From Rhodospirillales bacterium (GTDB lineage Bacteria; Pseudomonadota; Alphaproteobacteria; Rhodospirillales; JADHTD01), in the NCBI GenBank assembly GCA_016776525.1, contig JADHTD010000188.1, forward strand, positions 1-5,879: a stretch of 5,879 nt of DNA. Direction: 5' to 3'. Under the pieces are notes generated by a model, which ran no database searches, was not told the origin of the DNA, and saw only the letters and a program-made list of their open reading frames with translations. Below are positions 1-5,067 of this stretch, piece after piece; within the stretch, counting starts at the first letter, position 1; every line of letters begins with the position of its first letter. Both the position numbers and the translations under genes were made by a program.

Positions 1-11
1 GTTGTCGCCAT
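1..11 (-). CDS. Start of a downstream gene, cut by the left edge (first codons only)
   Basis: On the minus strand the stop codon of the GGDEF-EAL-like gene (TAA, 23-21) is followed by GGAAAGCTG and then ATG at 11-9, reading Met-Ala-Thr before the window ends. GGAAAG at 20-15 is a good Shine-Dalgarno at normal spacing. The 9-nt gap implies translation from the same mRNA as the upstream gene. Only three full codons are visible, so the product cannot be named. The call rests on the ribosome binding site and the tight spacing, both of which could arise by chance. Confidence 0.45.
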
Positions 12-20
12 CAGCTTTCC

Positions 21-1292
21 TTAGATAATGCCCTTGGTGACCATGGCGTCGACAATGGTGTCCACGTAATGCCCCTGGAAACGCCGGATGCCCAGCGACA
101 GTCCCCATTTGACGGCGTTCTCGGTATCGACCCGGCCCAGGATCAGTTTTTCCTTGCCGGTCAGGTCGATGGAGTGCCTCAGGTCTACCAGTTCCTGCCC
201 GTCCAACTCGCCGTAATATTCCGAGGCCCAGCCGATCTTGATGAAATCCGGCTGCAGCTGGCTGGGATCGAAGTACTGCAGCGAGATCGGGCTCAGCCCG
301 TCGATCAAAACGCTGTAGCCGATTTCCTGGAGCGAATCACGGGCAAACCGATAGGAACTGAGATCGGCGAAAATATCGATCAACTGCAGTTCGACGACGA
401 CCTTCGAGGAATTCTCGCCGACGGTGCGGTGGAACTGCTGGAATTCCCGGGACAGCACGGTCGAGACATTGAGGTTGATGCTGATCGGTTCGGGCAGGGT
501 GTCATAATCCTTGCGGGCCAGCACCACCAGCAGGCGCTTATCCAGGGTTTCCGTCAGATACTGGAACAACCAGTTGTTGCCGAACAGATTGATGTTGGGG
601 GCGATGCGCCGTTGCAGGTCGTGCATGGCGATGAAATATTCATCGAACATGATCTGGCCCTTGGCATTGGGCAGCACCTCGACCGCCGTCTGATGCTGGA
701 TGAGGTCGGCGATCTGGGTGTCGAGCAGTTTCTGGTTGATGGCCGTCAGGTTGCGCGGGTCGAGCGGTTCGCCTGACATACTGCGCGCGATGCCGGCGGC
801 GGCGGCCTCCGCCTCCTTGCGCATGCGCTCCTCAAGCTCTTCGACCAAGCCTTCCACAACGGTGTCGAAAGCGGCCAGGTCGACGGTCTGCGACAGGTCG
901 TACCAGGTGGTGAAACGGTCCTCGAAGGAACCGTCCTCGGCGGCGGTCAGGGGGTCTTCGCTGAACAGGGCGCGGACCTTGAGAATGGCGTTGTCGATAT
1001 CATCGACCGGCACGTCGCGGCAGAGCAGCACGAAATCGGCATTGGACAACTGGTACAAGGTCGTGTCGTAGCTGTTGACCAGGTTCTCAAAAGTGCGGGC
1101 CGCAATGTGGATAAAGTGCGCCGCCCGGTTGCTGGCCCGCAGTTCCGAAAGGTGCAGGTGGACGGCGTACATGCCGGCCGGGTTTTCGGTAACCCGGCGC
1201 AGACGGCCGCGCAGGAGGATTTCCTCGCTGGTCGCTTCCCGTCCGGTCATTGACGCCACATTGCCGATATTGGCCATGCCTGCTAAGCCCAT
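21..1292 (-). CDS. Degenerate GGDEF-EAL hybrid protein, probably a non-catalytic c-di-GMP-pathway or scaffold protein
   Basis: A 423-residue soluble protein with no signal peptide or membrane segment visible. Residues about 27-112 resemble a worn GGDEF domain: LYQLSNADFVLL (79-90) lines up with the usual (Y/L)xRLGGDEFVLL, with SNADF in place of GGDEF. An acidic/alanine-rich helix follows (about 140-170, EELEERMRKEAEAAAA). Residues about 200-415 follow an EAL-domain outline: SINLNVS (271-277) matches the conserved NxS strand, VVVELQLIDIF (298-308) the ExTE strand, LIDGLSPISLQYF (329-341) the DDFGTG loop region, FIKI with K352 the conserved lysine strand, LGRVDTENA (385-393) the AEGVET region and FQGHY (405-409) the QG motif. 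The EAL signature itself, the DD pair and the AEG glutamate are absent, so neither cyclase nor phosphodiesterase activity is expected (inference). It may bind nucleotide or a partner protein. The start is uncertain: Met1 has no clear Shine-Dalgarno, and Met6 (position 1277, MANIGN) or Met15 are alternatives. It probably shares an operon with the gene starting at position 11. Confidence 0.75.
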   Translation of the reverse strand: MGLAGMANIGNVASMTGREATSEEILLRGRLRRVTENPAGMYAVHLHLSELRASNRAAHFIHIAARTFENLVNSYDTTLYQLSNADFVLLCRDVPVDDIDNAILKVRALFSEDPLTAAEDGSFEDRFTTWYDLSQTVDLAAFDTVVEGLVEELEERMRKEAEAAAAGIARSMSGEPLDPRNLTAINQKLLDTQIADLIQHQTAVEVLPNAKGQIMFDEYFIAMHDLQRRIAPNINLFGNNWLFQYLTETLDKRLLVVLARKDYDTLPEPISINLNVSTVLSREFQQFHRTVGENSSKVVVELQLIDIFADLSSYRFARDSLQEIGYSVLIDGLSPISLQYFDPSQLQPDFIKIGWASEYYGELDGQELVDLRHSIDLTGKEKLILGRVDTENAVKWGLSLGIRRFQGHYVDTIVDAMVTKGII

Positions 1293-1321
1293 TGTTGAAG
1301 ACGGATTTCAATAGCCATAAT
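1292..1321 (+). promoter_or_regulatory. Candidate promoter for the phosphatase gene
   Basis: TTGTTG (1292-1297) is followed after 18 nt by CATAAT (1316-1321), a fair -10 match; TTGAAG at 1295-1300 with a 15-nt spacer is an alternative. Transcription would start near 1328 and give a leader of about 130 nt. That leader carries a small GC hairpin, CCCCG-TGC-CGGGG, at 1404-1416. The two divergent promoters would share a region of about 80 bp. The evidence is consensus matching only. Confidence 0.25.
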
Positions 1322-1344
1322 CTAAAGCCTGAACCGTTAATAGA

Positions 1345-1372
1345 CACTTACTCGAAATGTACCGCAAGTCAA
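1345..1372 (-). promoter_or_regulatory. Candidate promoter for the GGDEF-EAL-like gene
   Basis: Read on the minus strand, TTGACT (1372-1367) matches a sigma-70 -35 box and is followed after 16 nt by TAAGTG (1350-1345), a weak -10. It lies about 55 nt upstream of the annotated start. The -35 is good and the -10 poor, so this is only a candidate. Confidence 0.25.
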
Positions 1373-1459
1373 AGCCGACAACGCCGAATTCCGCCCCCGC
1401 CGCCCCCGTGCCGGGGCCGCTACCCGGTGTGGCCGAAAGCCTCTGGCCCGGAGCCCGCC

Positions 1460-2188
1460 ATGGACCATAAGGCGCAGACCCCGCCGAACTGCCGGATCTA
1501 CGCCGTCGGCGACATTCACGGCCGGGTCGACCTGTTGGCCCGCCTGCAGGGCATGATCGAGGTCGATGCCGCCCCCCTGCCCCCCGGAGTCCGCCGGCTG
1601 ATCGTCTATCTCGGTGATTACATCGACCGGGGGCCGGAGTCGGAAGCCGTTATTGAGCGCCTGATTGCGGGCCCGCCCCCCGGTTTCGAGGCGGTTTACT
1701 TGAAAGGCAACCATGACGATATGCTGCTGCGGTATCTGAACGACGGCGCCCTGGCTGAAACCTGGATGATGAACGGCGGCATGGAGGCGCTGGAGAGTTA
1801 CGGCATCGAGGTGCCGCGCCCCTTACCGCCGCCGGCCTGGCACGACGGCGGCCGCCAGGCTCTGGCCCGGGCCCTGCCCGCTGCCCACCTGGACTTTTTC
1901 CGGGGCCTGAAACTCCTGCACAGCGAAGGCGACTATCTTTTCGTCCATGCCGGGGTGCGCCCGGAGGTGGCGCTCGACCGCCAGCAGGACGTCGACCTGA
2001 TGTGGATTCGCCATGATTTCCTGGAGTCCGGCGAGGATTTCGGCAAGGTCGTCGTGCACGGCCATTCGATCACCCTGGACGTGGAATTTCCGGGCAACCG
2101 CATCGGCATCGACACCGGCGCCTATCATACGGGGCGGCTGACGGCCCTGGTATTGCAGGATGCCGAACACCGCCTGCTGCAGACCTGA
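1460..2188 (+). CDS. PPP-family metallophosphatase (serine/threonine protein phosphatase / Ap4A-hydrolase type)
   Basis: A 242-residue cytoplasmic enzyme with the full two-metal signature of the PPP/calcineurin-like phosphoesterases. GDIHG (17-21) and GDYIDRG (52-58) supply metal ligands and the phosphate-contacting Arg57. GNHD (83-86) supplies the bridging-site Asn and catalytic His; eukaryotic enzymes have GNHE, and D is common in bacterial members. HAG at 163-165 and HGH at 200-202 supply the remaining metal-binding histidines. The length is normal for bacterial single-domain members. Substrate cannot be read from sequence: phosphoserine/threonine proteins or dinucleoside polyphosphates are both known for this family. 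The start at 1460 is chosen because CGGAG lies 6 nt upstream and the protein then begins just before the first conserved strand. The frame is open further upstream to 1250, but that would overlap the divergent gene and add proline/arginine-rich sequence with no family match. GTG at 1427 is a lesser alternative. Confidence 0.88.
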   Translation: MDHKAQTPPNCRIYAVGDIHGRVDLLARLQGMIEVDAAPLPPGVRRLIVYLGDYIDRGPESEAVIERLIAGPPPGFEAVYLKGNHDDMLLRYLNDGALAETWMMNGGMEALESYGIEVPRPLPPPAWHDGGRQALARALPAAHLDFFRGLKLLHSEGDYLFVHAGVRPEVALDRQQDVDLMWIRHDFLESGEDFGKVVVHGHSITLDVEFPGNRIGIDTGAYHTGRLTALVLQDAEHRLLQT

Positions 2189-2245
2189 GTTCATAAAACG
2201 GGCGCTTGAGCGCAACAGTTCATAAAACGGCAGCTTAACCCCAAC
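2188..2245 (+). repeat. 29-bp imperfect tandem direct repeat, two copies, at the phosphatase stop codon
   Basis: Copy 1 is 2188-2216 and copy 2 is 2217-2245, directly abutting. Both begin AGTTCATAAAACGG and end CAAC, and 24 of 29 positions agree. The first copy starts on the last A of the phosphatase TGA codon. The second copy runs into the terminator-like hairpin. The function is unknown. It could be a recent local duplication of the 3' UTR, or a protein-binding site pair. Confidence 0.75.
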
Positions 2246-2284
2246 CCAACCGCGCCTGGGATAAACGGCGGGCTTGGGATTTTC
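2245..2284 (+). terminator. Probable Rho-independent terminator after the phosphatase gene
   Basis: CCCAA+CCGC (2245-2253) pairs with GCGG (2268-2271) and TTGGG (2274-2278), leaving a two-base bulge on the 3' side and a loop of about 14 nt. ATTTTCT follows. The U-tract is short and the stem is bulged, so strength is uncertain. The position between two plus-strand genes fits. Confidence 0.5.
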
Positions 2285-2350
2285 TAAGCCGATAAGCCTT
2301 TATCTTCCAGCACCTTGGATGGTACTAAAGAAGCAGTCGATGAGAGCCCA

Positions 2351-2356
2351 AGGAGG
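2351..2356 (+). promoter_or_regulatory. Ribosome binding site fixing the start of the UDP-glucuronate decarboxylase gene
   Basis: A perfect AGGAGG lies 6 nt before the ATG at 2363. This decides against the in-frame upstream ATG at 2315, which would place this site inside the coding region and add 16 residues before the Rossmann-fold start. Confidence 0.85.
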
Positions 2357-2362
2357 TCACCA

Positions 2363-3310
2363 ATGGCCGCGACAAAACGCATCATGGTAACCGGCGGCGC
2401 CGGTTTTCTGGGCTCCCACCTGTGCCACCGCCTCATTGCCGACGGCCACGATGTGCTCTGCGTCGACAACTTCTACACCGGTACGCGGGAAAATATCCTG
2501 GGCCTTTACGACAACCCCCGTTTTGAATTCCTCCGTCACGACGTCACCTTCCCGCTCTATGTGGAGGTCGACGAGATCTACAACCTGGCCTGTCCGGCCT
2601 CGCCGGTGCACTACCAGCACGACCCGGTGCAGACCACCAAGACCAGCGTCCACGGGGCCATCAACATGCTGGGCCTGGCGAAGAGGCTCAACGCCAAGAT
2701 TTTGCAGGCCTCGACCAGCGAGGTCTACGGCGACCCGTCGGTGCACCCGCAGACGGAAGCCTACACCGGCAACGTCAACCCGATCGGCCCGCGCGGCTGT
2801 TACGACGAGGGCAAGCGCTGCGCCGAAACCCTGTTCTTCGATTACTACCGCCAGCATCAATTGAATATCCGGGTGGCCCGCATTTTCAACACCTACGGCC
2901 CGCGCATGCTGCCCGACGACGGCCGGGTGGTGTCCAACTTCATCGTGCAGGCGCTGAAAGGCGAGCCGATCACGCTCTACGGCGACGGCTCGCAGACCCG
3001 GTCGTTCTGTTACGTCGACGACCTGATCGACGGCCTCATCGGCCTGATGGGCGCCAGCGATGATGTCACCGGGCCGATGAATTTGGGCAATCCCGGCGAG
3101 TTCACCATCCGCGCGCTGGCCGAAAAGGTGATCACCCTGACCGGCGCCAAATCGACACTGGTCGAACAGCCGTTGCCCGCCGACGACCCCCTGCAACGCT
3201 GCCCGGATATTTCCTTCGCTCAGGAAGCGATCAACTGGCAGCCCGGCATTACCTTGGACCAGGGCCTGGAAAAAACCATCGATTATTTCCGCGGCGTGGT
3301 TGACGGCTGA
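2363..3310 (+). CDS. uxs: UDP-glucuronate decarboxylase (UDP-xylose synthase), extended SDR family
   Basis: A 315-residue NAD-dependent enzyme that oxidises, decarboxylates and re-reduces UDP-glucuronate to UDP-xylose plus CO2 in the cytoplasm, feeding surface polysaccharide or glycan synthesis. The Rossmann fold opens with TGGAGFLGSHL (10-20), and D35-N36 sits at the end of the second strand, as in NAD-binding members. The family hallmarks are strong: ACPASPVHYQ (76-85), STSEVYGDP (117-125) with T118 and E120, and GCYDEGKR (145-152) with catalytic Y147 and K151. IFNTYGPRM (174-182), RSFCYVDDL (213-221) and DDPLQRCPDI (274-283) follow. The length matches short bacterial members that lack an N-terminal membrane anchor. 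No glycosyltransferase or UDP-glucose dehydrogenase lies next to it here, so the acceptor pathway is unknown. It could share a transcript with the phosphatase if the intervening terminator is leaky, but with a 174-bp gap separate transcription is more likely. Confidence 0.93.
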   Translation: MAATKRIMVTGGAGFLGSHLCHRLIADGHDVLCVDNFYTGTRENILGLYDNPRFEFLRHDVTFPLYVEVDEIYNLACPASPVHYQHDPVQTTKTSVHGAINMLGLAKRLNAKILQASTSEVYGDPSVHPQTEAYTGNVNPIGPRGCYDEGKRCAETLFFDYYRQHQLNIRVARIFNTYGPRMLPDDGRVVSNFIVQALKGEPITLYGDGSQTRSFCYVDDLIDGLIGLMGASDDVTGPMNLGNPGEFTIRALAEKVITLTGAKSTLVEQPLPADDPLQRCPDISFAQEAINWQPGITLDQGLEKTIDYFRGVVDG

Positions 3311-3490
3311 TCCGGCTGAAAACGCCGTTTCGGCACGGTTTGTAGCCGTTTGGGACCGTTTCGGAGCGGTTTTGAGGCGTTTTGACCCCGTTTAAAACCG
3401 ACTAAGTCTTTGATATCGCTGGAAACAGGGGCCCTTCAGCGGCAAAGCCTCATCATTCCTCATCATTTTGCCCCCGGCGGCGGCCTGCGT
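3311..3490. other. Convergent intergenic gap between the decarboxylase and acetyltransferase genes
   Basis: This 180-bp gap separates the 3' ends of a plus-strand and a minus-strand gene. It holds the phased GTTT array. It also holds a perfect 10-bp tandem duplication CCTCATCATT (3448-3457 and 3458-3467), which forms the loop of a GGCAAA/TTTGCC stem (3441-3446 with 3467-3472). No convincing Rho-independent terminator with a T-run was found for either gene. Confidence 0.6.
3324..3400. repeat. Phased array of seven GTTT-centred motifs, 10-11 bp apart
   Basis: Just after the decarboxylase stop, GTTT occurs with its G at 3327, 3338, 3348, 3358, 3369, 3379 and 3390, giving spacings of 11, 10, 10, 11, 10 and 11 bp. 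Most copies read CCGTTT, CGGTTT or GCGTTT, with GG/GA between them. The average spacing equals one helical turn. The array also contains small hairpins: GCCG-TTT-CGGC at 3324-3334, CCG-TTT-CGG at 3356-3364, and CGGTTTT (3367-3373) with AAAACCG (3394-3400). There is no clear T-run to make it a standard terminator. Its role is unknown. Confidence 0.7.
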
Positions 3491-4291
3491 TCAGGGGCCC
3501 GGGGCAAAGTTATCGCGCAAATATGACTCTTCAAAACCGGCCCATTGAATGTTGTGGTAGGAATGCTGCGGATCGCCTTCGACCGCTTCACCGGTTTCGG
3601 TAGCGATGAGATCGCACCCGAGGTCCCGCGCCGCCTTGATGCGCGCTTCCAGCATGGCCCGTTGGCCGCCGCGGCGCCTGAATTTTGAAGAGGTCGCCCC
3701 AAAATCGCACCAGCCGACGCCCTGATCGACAAAAAGCGCCCCGGCGGCGGCCGGCTGGCCCTCGGCGAAGCCCATGTAAATGTGCCATTTAGGCCGTTCG
3801 GTCAATTTTGCCAGAGCCGGGATTGCCGCCTCCTTCATATCAAAGCTGGCGGCGACGATGCGGCCGAAGGCTTCGCCATAGGCTCCGTCAACGAGACGCA
3901 CCTCCAGGTCTGAACCGGACTCCGGGGACAGCCCCCCTTTATGGATAAACTTCATCCAGCGGCGTTGAGGCACGAGGTTTTCCGCGGCAAGCCAGGATTT
4001 CAGCTCTTGCGGTTGGGCCTCATCGACAATGTGGACAAAATACCGGTCAATGCCGGTCTTCTCAAAATCCTGCCTAAAGCGGGAGATGGTTTCCCGCCGG
4101 GCCGGCGCCAAAACCCCCAGGCCGATGACCCGGTTAATGAGGAAATGCGGGTCCCCGGATGCCCTCATAATCAAAGCCTGATCGGCTATTTCATATTGCA
4201 GGGCCAAGGGCTCTAATCCCGCCGCCGCTTCGCTGAAATCAAGGAAGGCGGCAAGCTCAACGTCTTCTACTCTTTGGTGGTTGGTCTCCAT
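3491..4291 (-). CDS. GNAT-family N-acetyltransferase, two-part protein
   Basis: A 266-residue protein with no signal peptide or membrane segment. The C-terminal half (about 128-258) has the GNAT layout: RLVDGAYGEAFGRIVAASF (132-150) as the first strand-helix, WHIYMGFAEGQPAAAGALFV (169-188) as the central beta hairpin, then ATSSKFRRRGGQRAMLEA (199-216). In that last segment RRRGGQ (205-210) matches the acetyl-CoA pyrophosphate loop (R/Q)xxGx(G/A). SYHNIQWAGFEESY (244-257) matches the terminal 'N..lGF...y' element. Residues 1-125 are a less conserved N-terminal half that may be a second, degenerate GNAT fold; several GNAT proteins are tandem. The acyl acceptor is not predictable. The start ATG (4291-4289) has GGAAG upstream in a G-rich tract at proper spacing. 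The gene seems monocistronic. Confidence 0.8.
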   Translation of the reverse strand: METNHQRVEDVELAAFLDFSEAAAGLEPLALQYEIADQALIMRASGDPHFLINRVIGLGVLAPARRETISRFRQDFEKTGIDRYFVHIVDEAQPQELKSWLAAENLVPQRRWMKFIHKGGLSPESGSDLEVRLVDGAYGEAFGRIVAASFDMKEAAIPALAKLTERPKWHIYMGFAEGQPAAAGALFVDQGVGWCDFGATSSKFRRRGGQRAMLEARIKAARDLGCDLIATETGEAVEGDPQHSYHNIQWAGFEESYLRDNFAPGP

Positions 4292-4488
4292 CTTTCTTCC
4301 CCCCCCGGGTCCGTTTATTACCGAACGTGATCGTAGCAGTTTCGATGCGAGAAGAAATAAAGCAAATAAAGGACCCTTCCGTAAAGGGACCGGGCCTTCG
4401 CTTTTCCTATTCGGTTGTCAAAGAACGAAGCCTCTTAAAATTTGTCCTCTCTTTGTTCCATATTACACCCTAAAAATCAAGGATTATC

Positions 4489-4503
4489 TTCATATATTAT
4501 GAA
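4489..4503. promoter_or_regulatory. AT-rich palindrome, possible operator
   Basis: TTCATA-TAT-TATGAA is a 15-bp site with two perfect 6-bp arms. It sits in the AT-rich core about 200 bp upstream of the acetyltransferase start. Symmetric sites like this are typical of dimeric regulators, but AT-rich palindromes also occur by chance, so this is a weak call. Confidence 0.3.
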
Positions 4504-4513
4504 TAATAATTTA

Positions 4514-4590
4514 CGGCTGCTTTCGGGGGCAAAGCGGGCGTTCATGGCAACAGAATTTAATGTCTGCTAATGACCCGAAGCGGACATCGT
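4514..4590. repeat. Two neighbouring copies of a short hairpin repeat (alphaproteobacterial dispersed-repeat type)
   Basis: Copy 1 (about 4515-4545) contains GCTGCTTTCGGGGGCAAAGC, an inverted repeat with GCTTT/AAAGC arms followed by GGGCGTTCAT. Copy 2 (4560-4587) pairs ATGTCTGC (4560-4567) with GCGGACAT (4580-4587), with one mismatch or G-U pair, followed by CGTTCG. The two copies share a plan: (C/T)GC(T) arm, 6-12 nt loop, GCGG(A/G)C arm, then a GTTC-type tail. Copy 2 translated forward would read MSANDPKRT, like the MSAxxPKRT peptides I recall from spurious ORFs over a dispersed repeat in Bradyrhizobium and relatives. That last link is from memory and unchecked. Confidence 0.45.
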
Positions 4591-4620
4591 TCGTCATACG
4601 GCTCGACCGGGAGGCAATTT

Positions 4621-4664
4621 TCAAAAAACTAAGCCCGAAAACCGTTTTACCGATTCCCGGGCTT
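4621..4664 (-). terminator. Rho-independent terminator of the 89-codon gene
   Basis: On the minus strand AAGCCCG (4664-4658) pairs perfectly with CGGGCTT (4637-4631) across a 20-nt loop, and AGTTTTTTGA follows immediately (4630-4621). It lies about 45 nt after the stop of the 89-codon gene, in the right orientation. Confidence 0.8.
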
Positions 4665-4709
4665 GCAGAGGTGCGCTTTAAGTTGTGGCTTTGCTTGGCT
4701 TAAGTGCCC

Positions 4710-4979
4710 TTAGTTTTTTTTGCCCTTTGCTTTGTCATCATCAGCAGAACCCAACATACCCTTATCCTGCATCTGCTTGACGGTGTCGCCCAGGGCCGAG
4801 ACCATGCGCAGGAAGGCATGCGGTGACATGACCAGCTGGTCGACGAAACCCGGCACCGGGTTGCCTTCTTTGTCGCGGCCGGTCGGTGACAGGGCGAGCA
4901 GGTCCATGCGGACGACGCCTTCGTGCAGGCGAATGTCGCCAACGCCGTCAATGAAAGTATGATTTCCGATATTTGCCAT
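4710..4979 (-). CDS. Small conserved-looking protein of unknown function (89 aa)
   Basis: I do not recognise this protein. It has 89 residues, no signal peptide and no membrane segment. It starts MANIGNHTFIDGVGDIRLHEGVVRM, which predicts short beta strands, then has a turn-rich stretch SPTGRDKEGNPVPGF (31-45). Next come a strand QLVMSP (48-53) and an amphipathic helix AFLRMVSALGDTVKQM (55-70), before a charged lysine-rich tail ending KAKGKKN. The strand-SP-helix pattern ('vvmSPhaflrmv.al.dtvkqm') is reminiscent of DUF3467-type small proteins, but that is only a loose likeness. The start at 4979 is chosen because AAAGGAAC precedes it at normal Shine-Dalgarno distance; an upstream in-frame ATG at 4997 would overlap that site. 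Its own candidate promoter, inverted repeat and strong terminator suggest a single-gene unit. The first six residues, MANIGN, also occur at an internal candidate start of the GGDEF-EAL-like protein. Confidence 0.75.
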   Translation of the reverse strand: MANIGNHTFIDGVGDIRLHEGVVRMDLLALSPTGRDKEGNPVPGFVDQLVMSPHAFLRMVSALGDTVKQMQDKGMLGSADDDKAKGKKN

Positions 4980-5025
4980 TGTCTTGTTCCTTTTCAATTG
5001 ATCGTTCGGTTTGTTTCGATTCCCC

Positions 5026-5042
5026 CAGTTCCCCGTGAACTG
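5026..5042. promoter_or_regulatory. Operator-like inverted repeat in front of the 89-codon gene
   Basis: CAGTTC (5026-5031), a 5-nt spacer and GAACTG (5037-5042) form a perfect 6-5-6 inverted repeat. It would cover roughly +2 to +18 of a transcript starting from the TATAAC -10 box just upstream, a usual place for a repressor site. It could instead be a small 5' leader hairpin. Confidence 0.4.
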
Positions 5043-5050
5043 TTAAGTCT

Positions 5051-5056
5051 GTTATA
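5051..5056 (-). promoter_or_regulatory. Candidate -10 box (TATAAC) for the 89-codon gene
   Basis: On the minus strand TATAAC (5056-5051) matches the sigma-70 -10 consensus at five of six bases and lies about 70 nt upstream of the start codon. The -35 region at the proper distance is poor (ACCTTT), so an activator or another sigma factor may be needed. It is a candidate only. Confidence 0.35.
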
Positions 5057-5067
5057 GCGGGTTGTTT

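Larger units (their letters stand above)
4292..4709. other. Gene-free stretch with an AT-rich core, palindrome and hairpin repeats
   Basis: No credible coding frame exists in this 418-bp stretch. Its middle (about 4430-4515) is clearly more AT-rich than the genes around it. It contains an 8-C run next to the acetyltransferase start (4299-4306), a small CCCTT/AAGGG hairpin (4374-4388), a palindrome at 4489-4503, a two-copy hairpin repeat at 4514-4590 and the terminator of the 89-codon gene. The promoter of the acetyltransferase gene must lie here. On the minus strand a perfect TTGACA is present at 4421-4416, but I could not find a good -10 at the right distance. Confidence 0.6.

Noticed and set aside
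69..776. Long plus-strand open frame (235 codons) opposite the GGDEF-EAL-like gene
   Set aside because: It is antisense to a gene with recognisable domain motifs, and its low-complexity D/Q/V/G-rich translation is typical of a GC-rich shadow frame.
1250..1459. Upstream extension of the phosphatase frame by 70 codons
   Set aside because: It overlaps the divergent gene's start and yields proline/arginine-rich sequence without family similarity. The Shine-Dalgarno fits the ATG at 1460.
2357..3196. Long minus-strand open frame (279 codons) opposite the UDP-glucuronate decarboxylase gene
   Set aside because: The plus strand encodes a complete enzyme with all hallmarks. The antisense product is V/G/H-rich with no recognisable motif.
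3324..3400. CRISPR-like array
   Set aside because: The repeat unit is only 4-7 bp at 10-11 bp spacing, with no long repeats or unique spacers and no cas genes.
4393..4432. GGCCTTCG / CGAAGCC stem as a terminator
   Set aside because: The stem has a bulged base and a loop over 20 nt, with no T-run following on either strand and no gene ending beside it.
4281..4502. Plus-strand 73-codon frame in the AT-rich gap
   Set aside because: It starts inside the acetyltransferase gene on the opposite strand from a TTG codon, has no clear ribosome binding site and resembles no protein.
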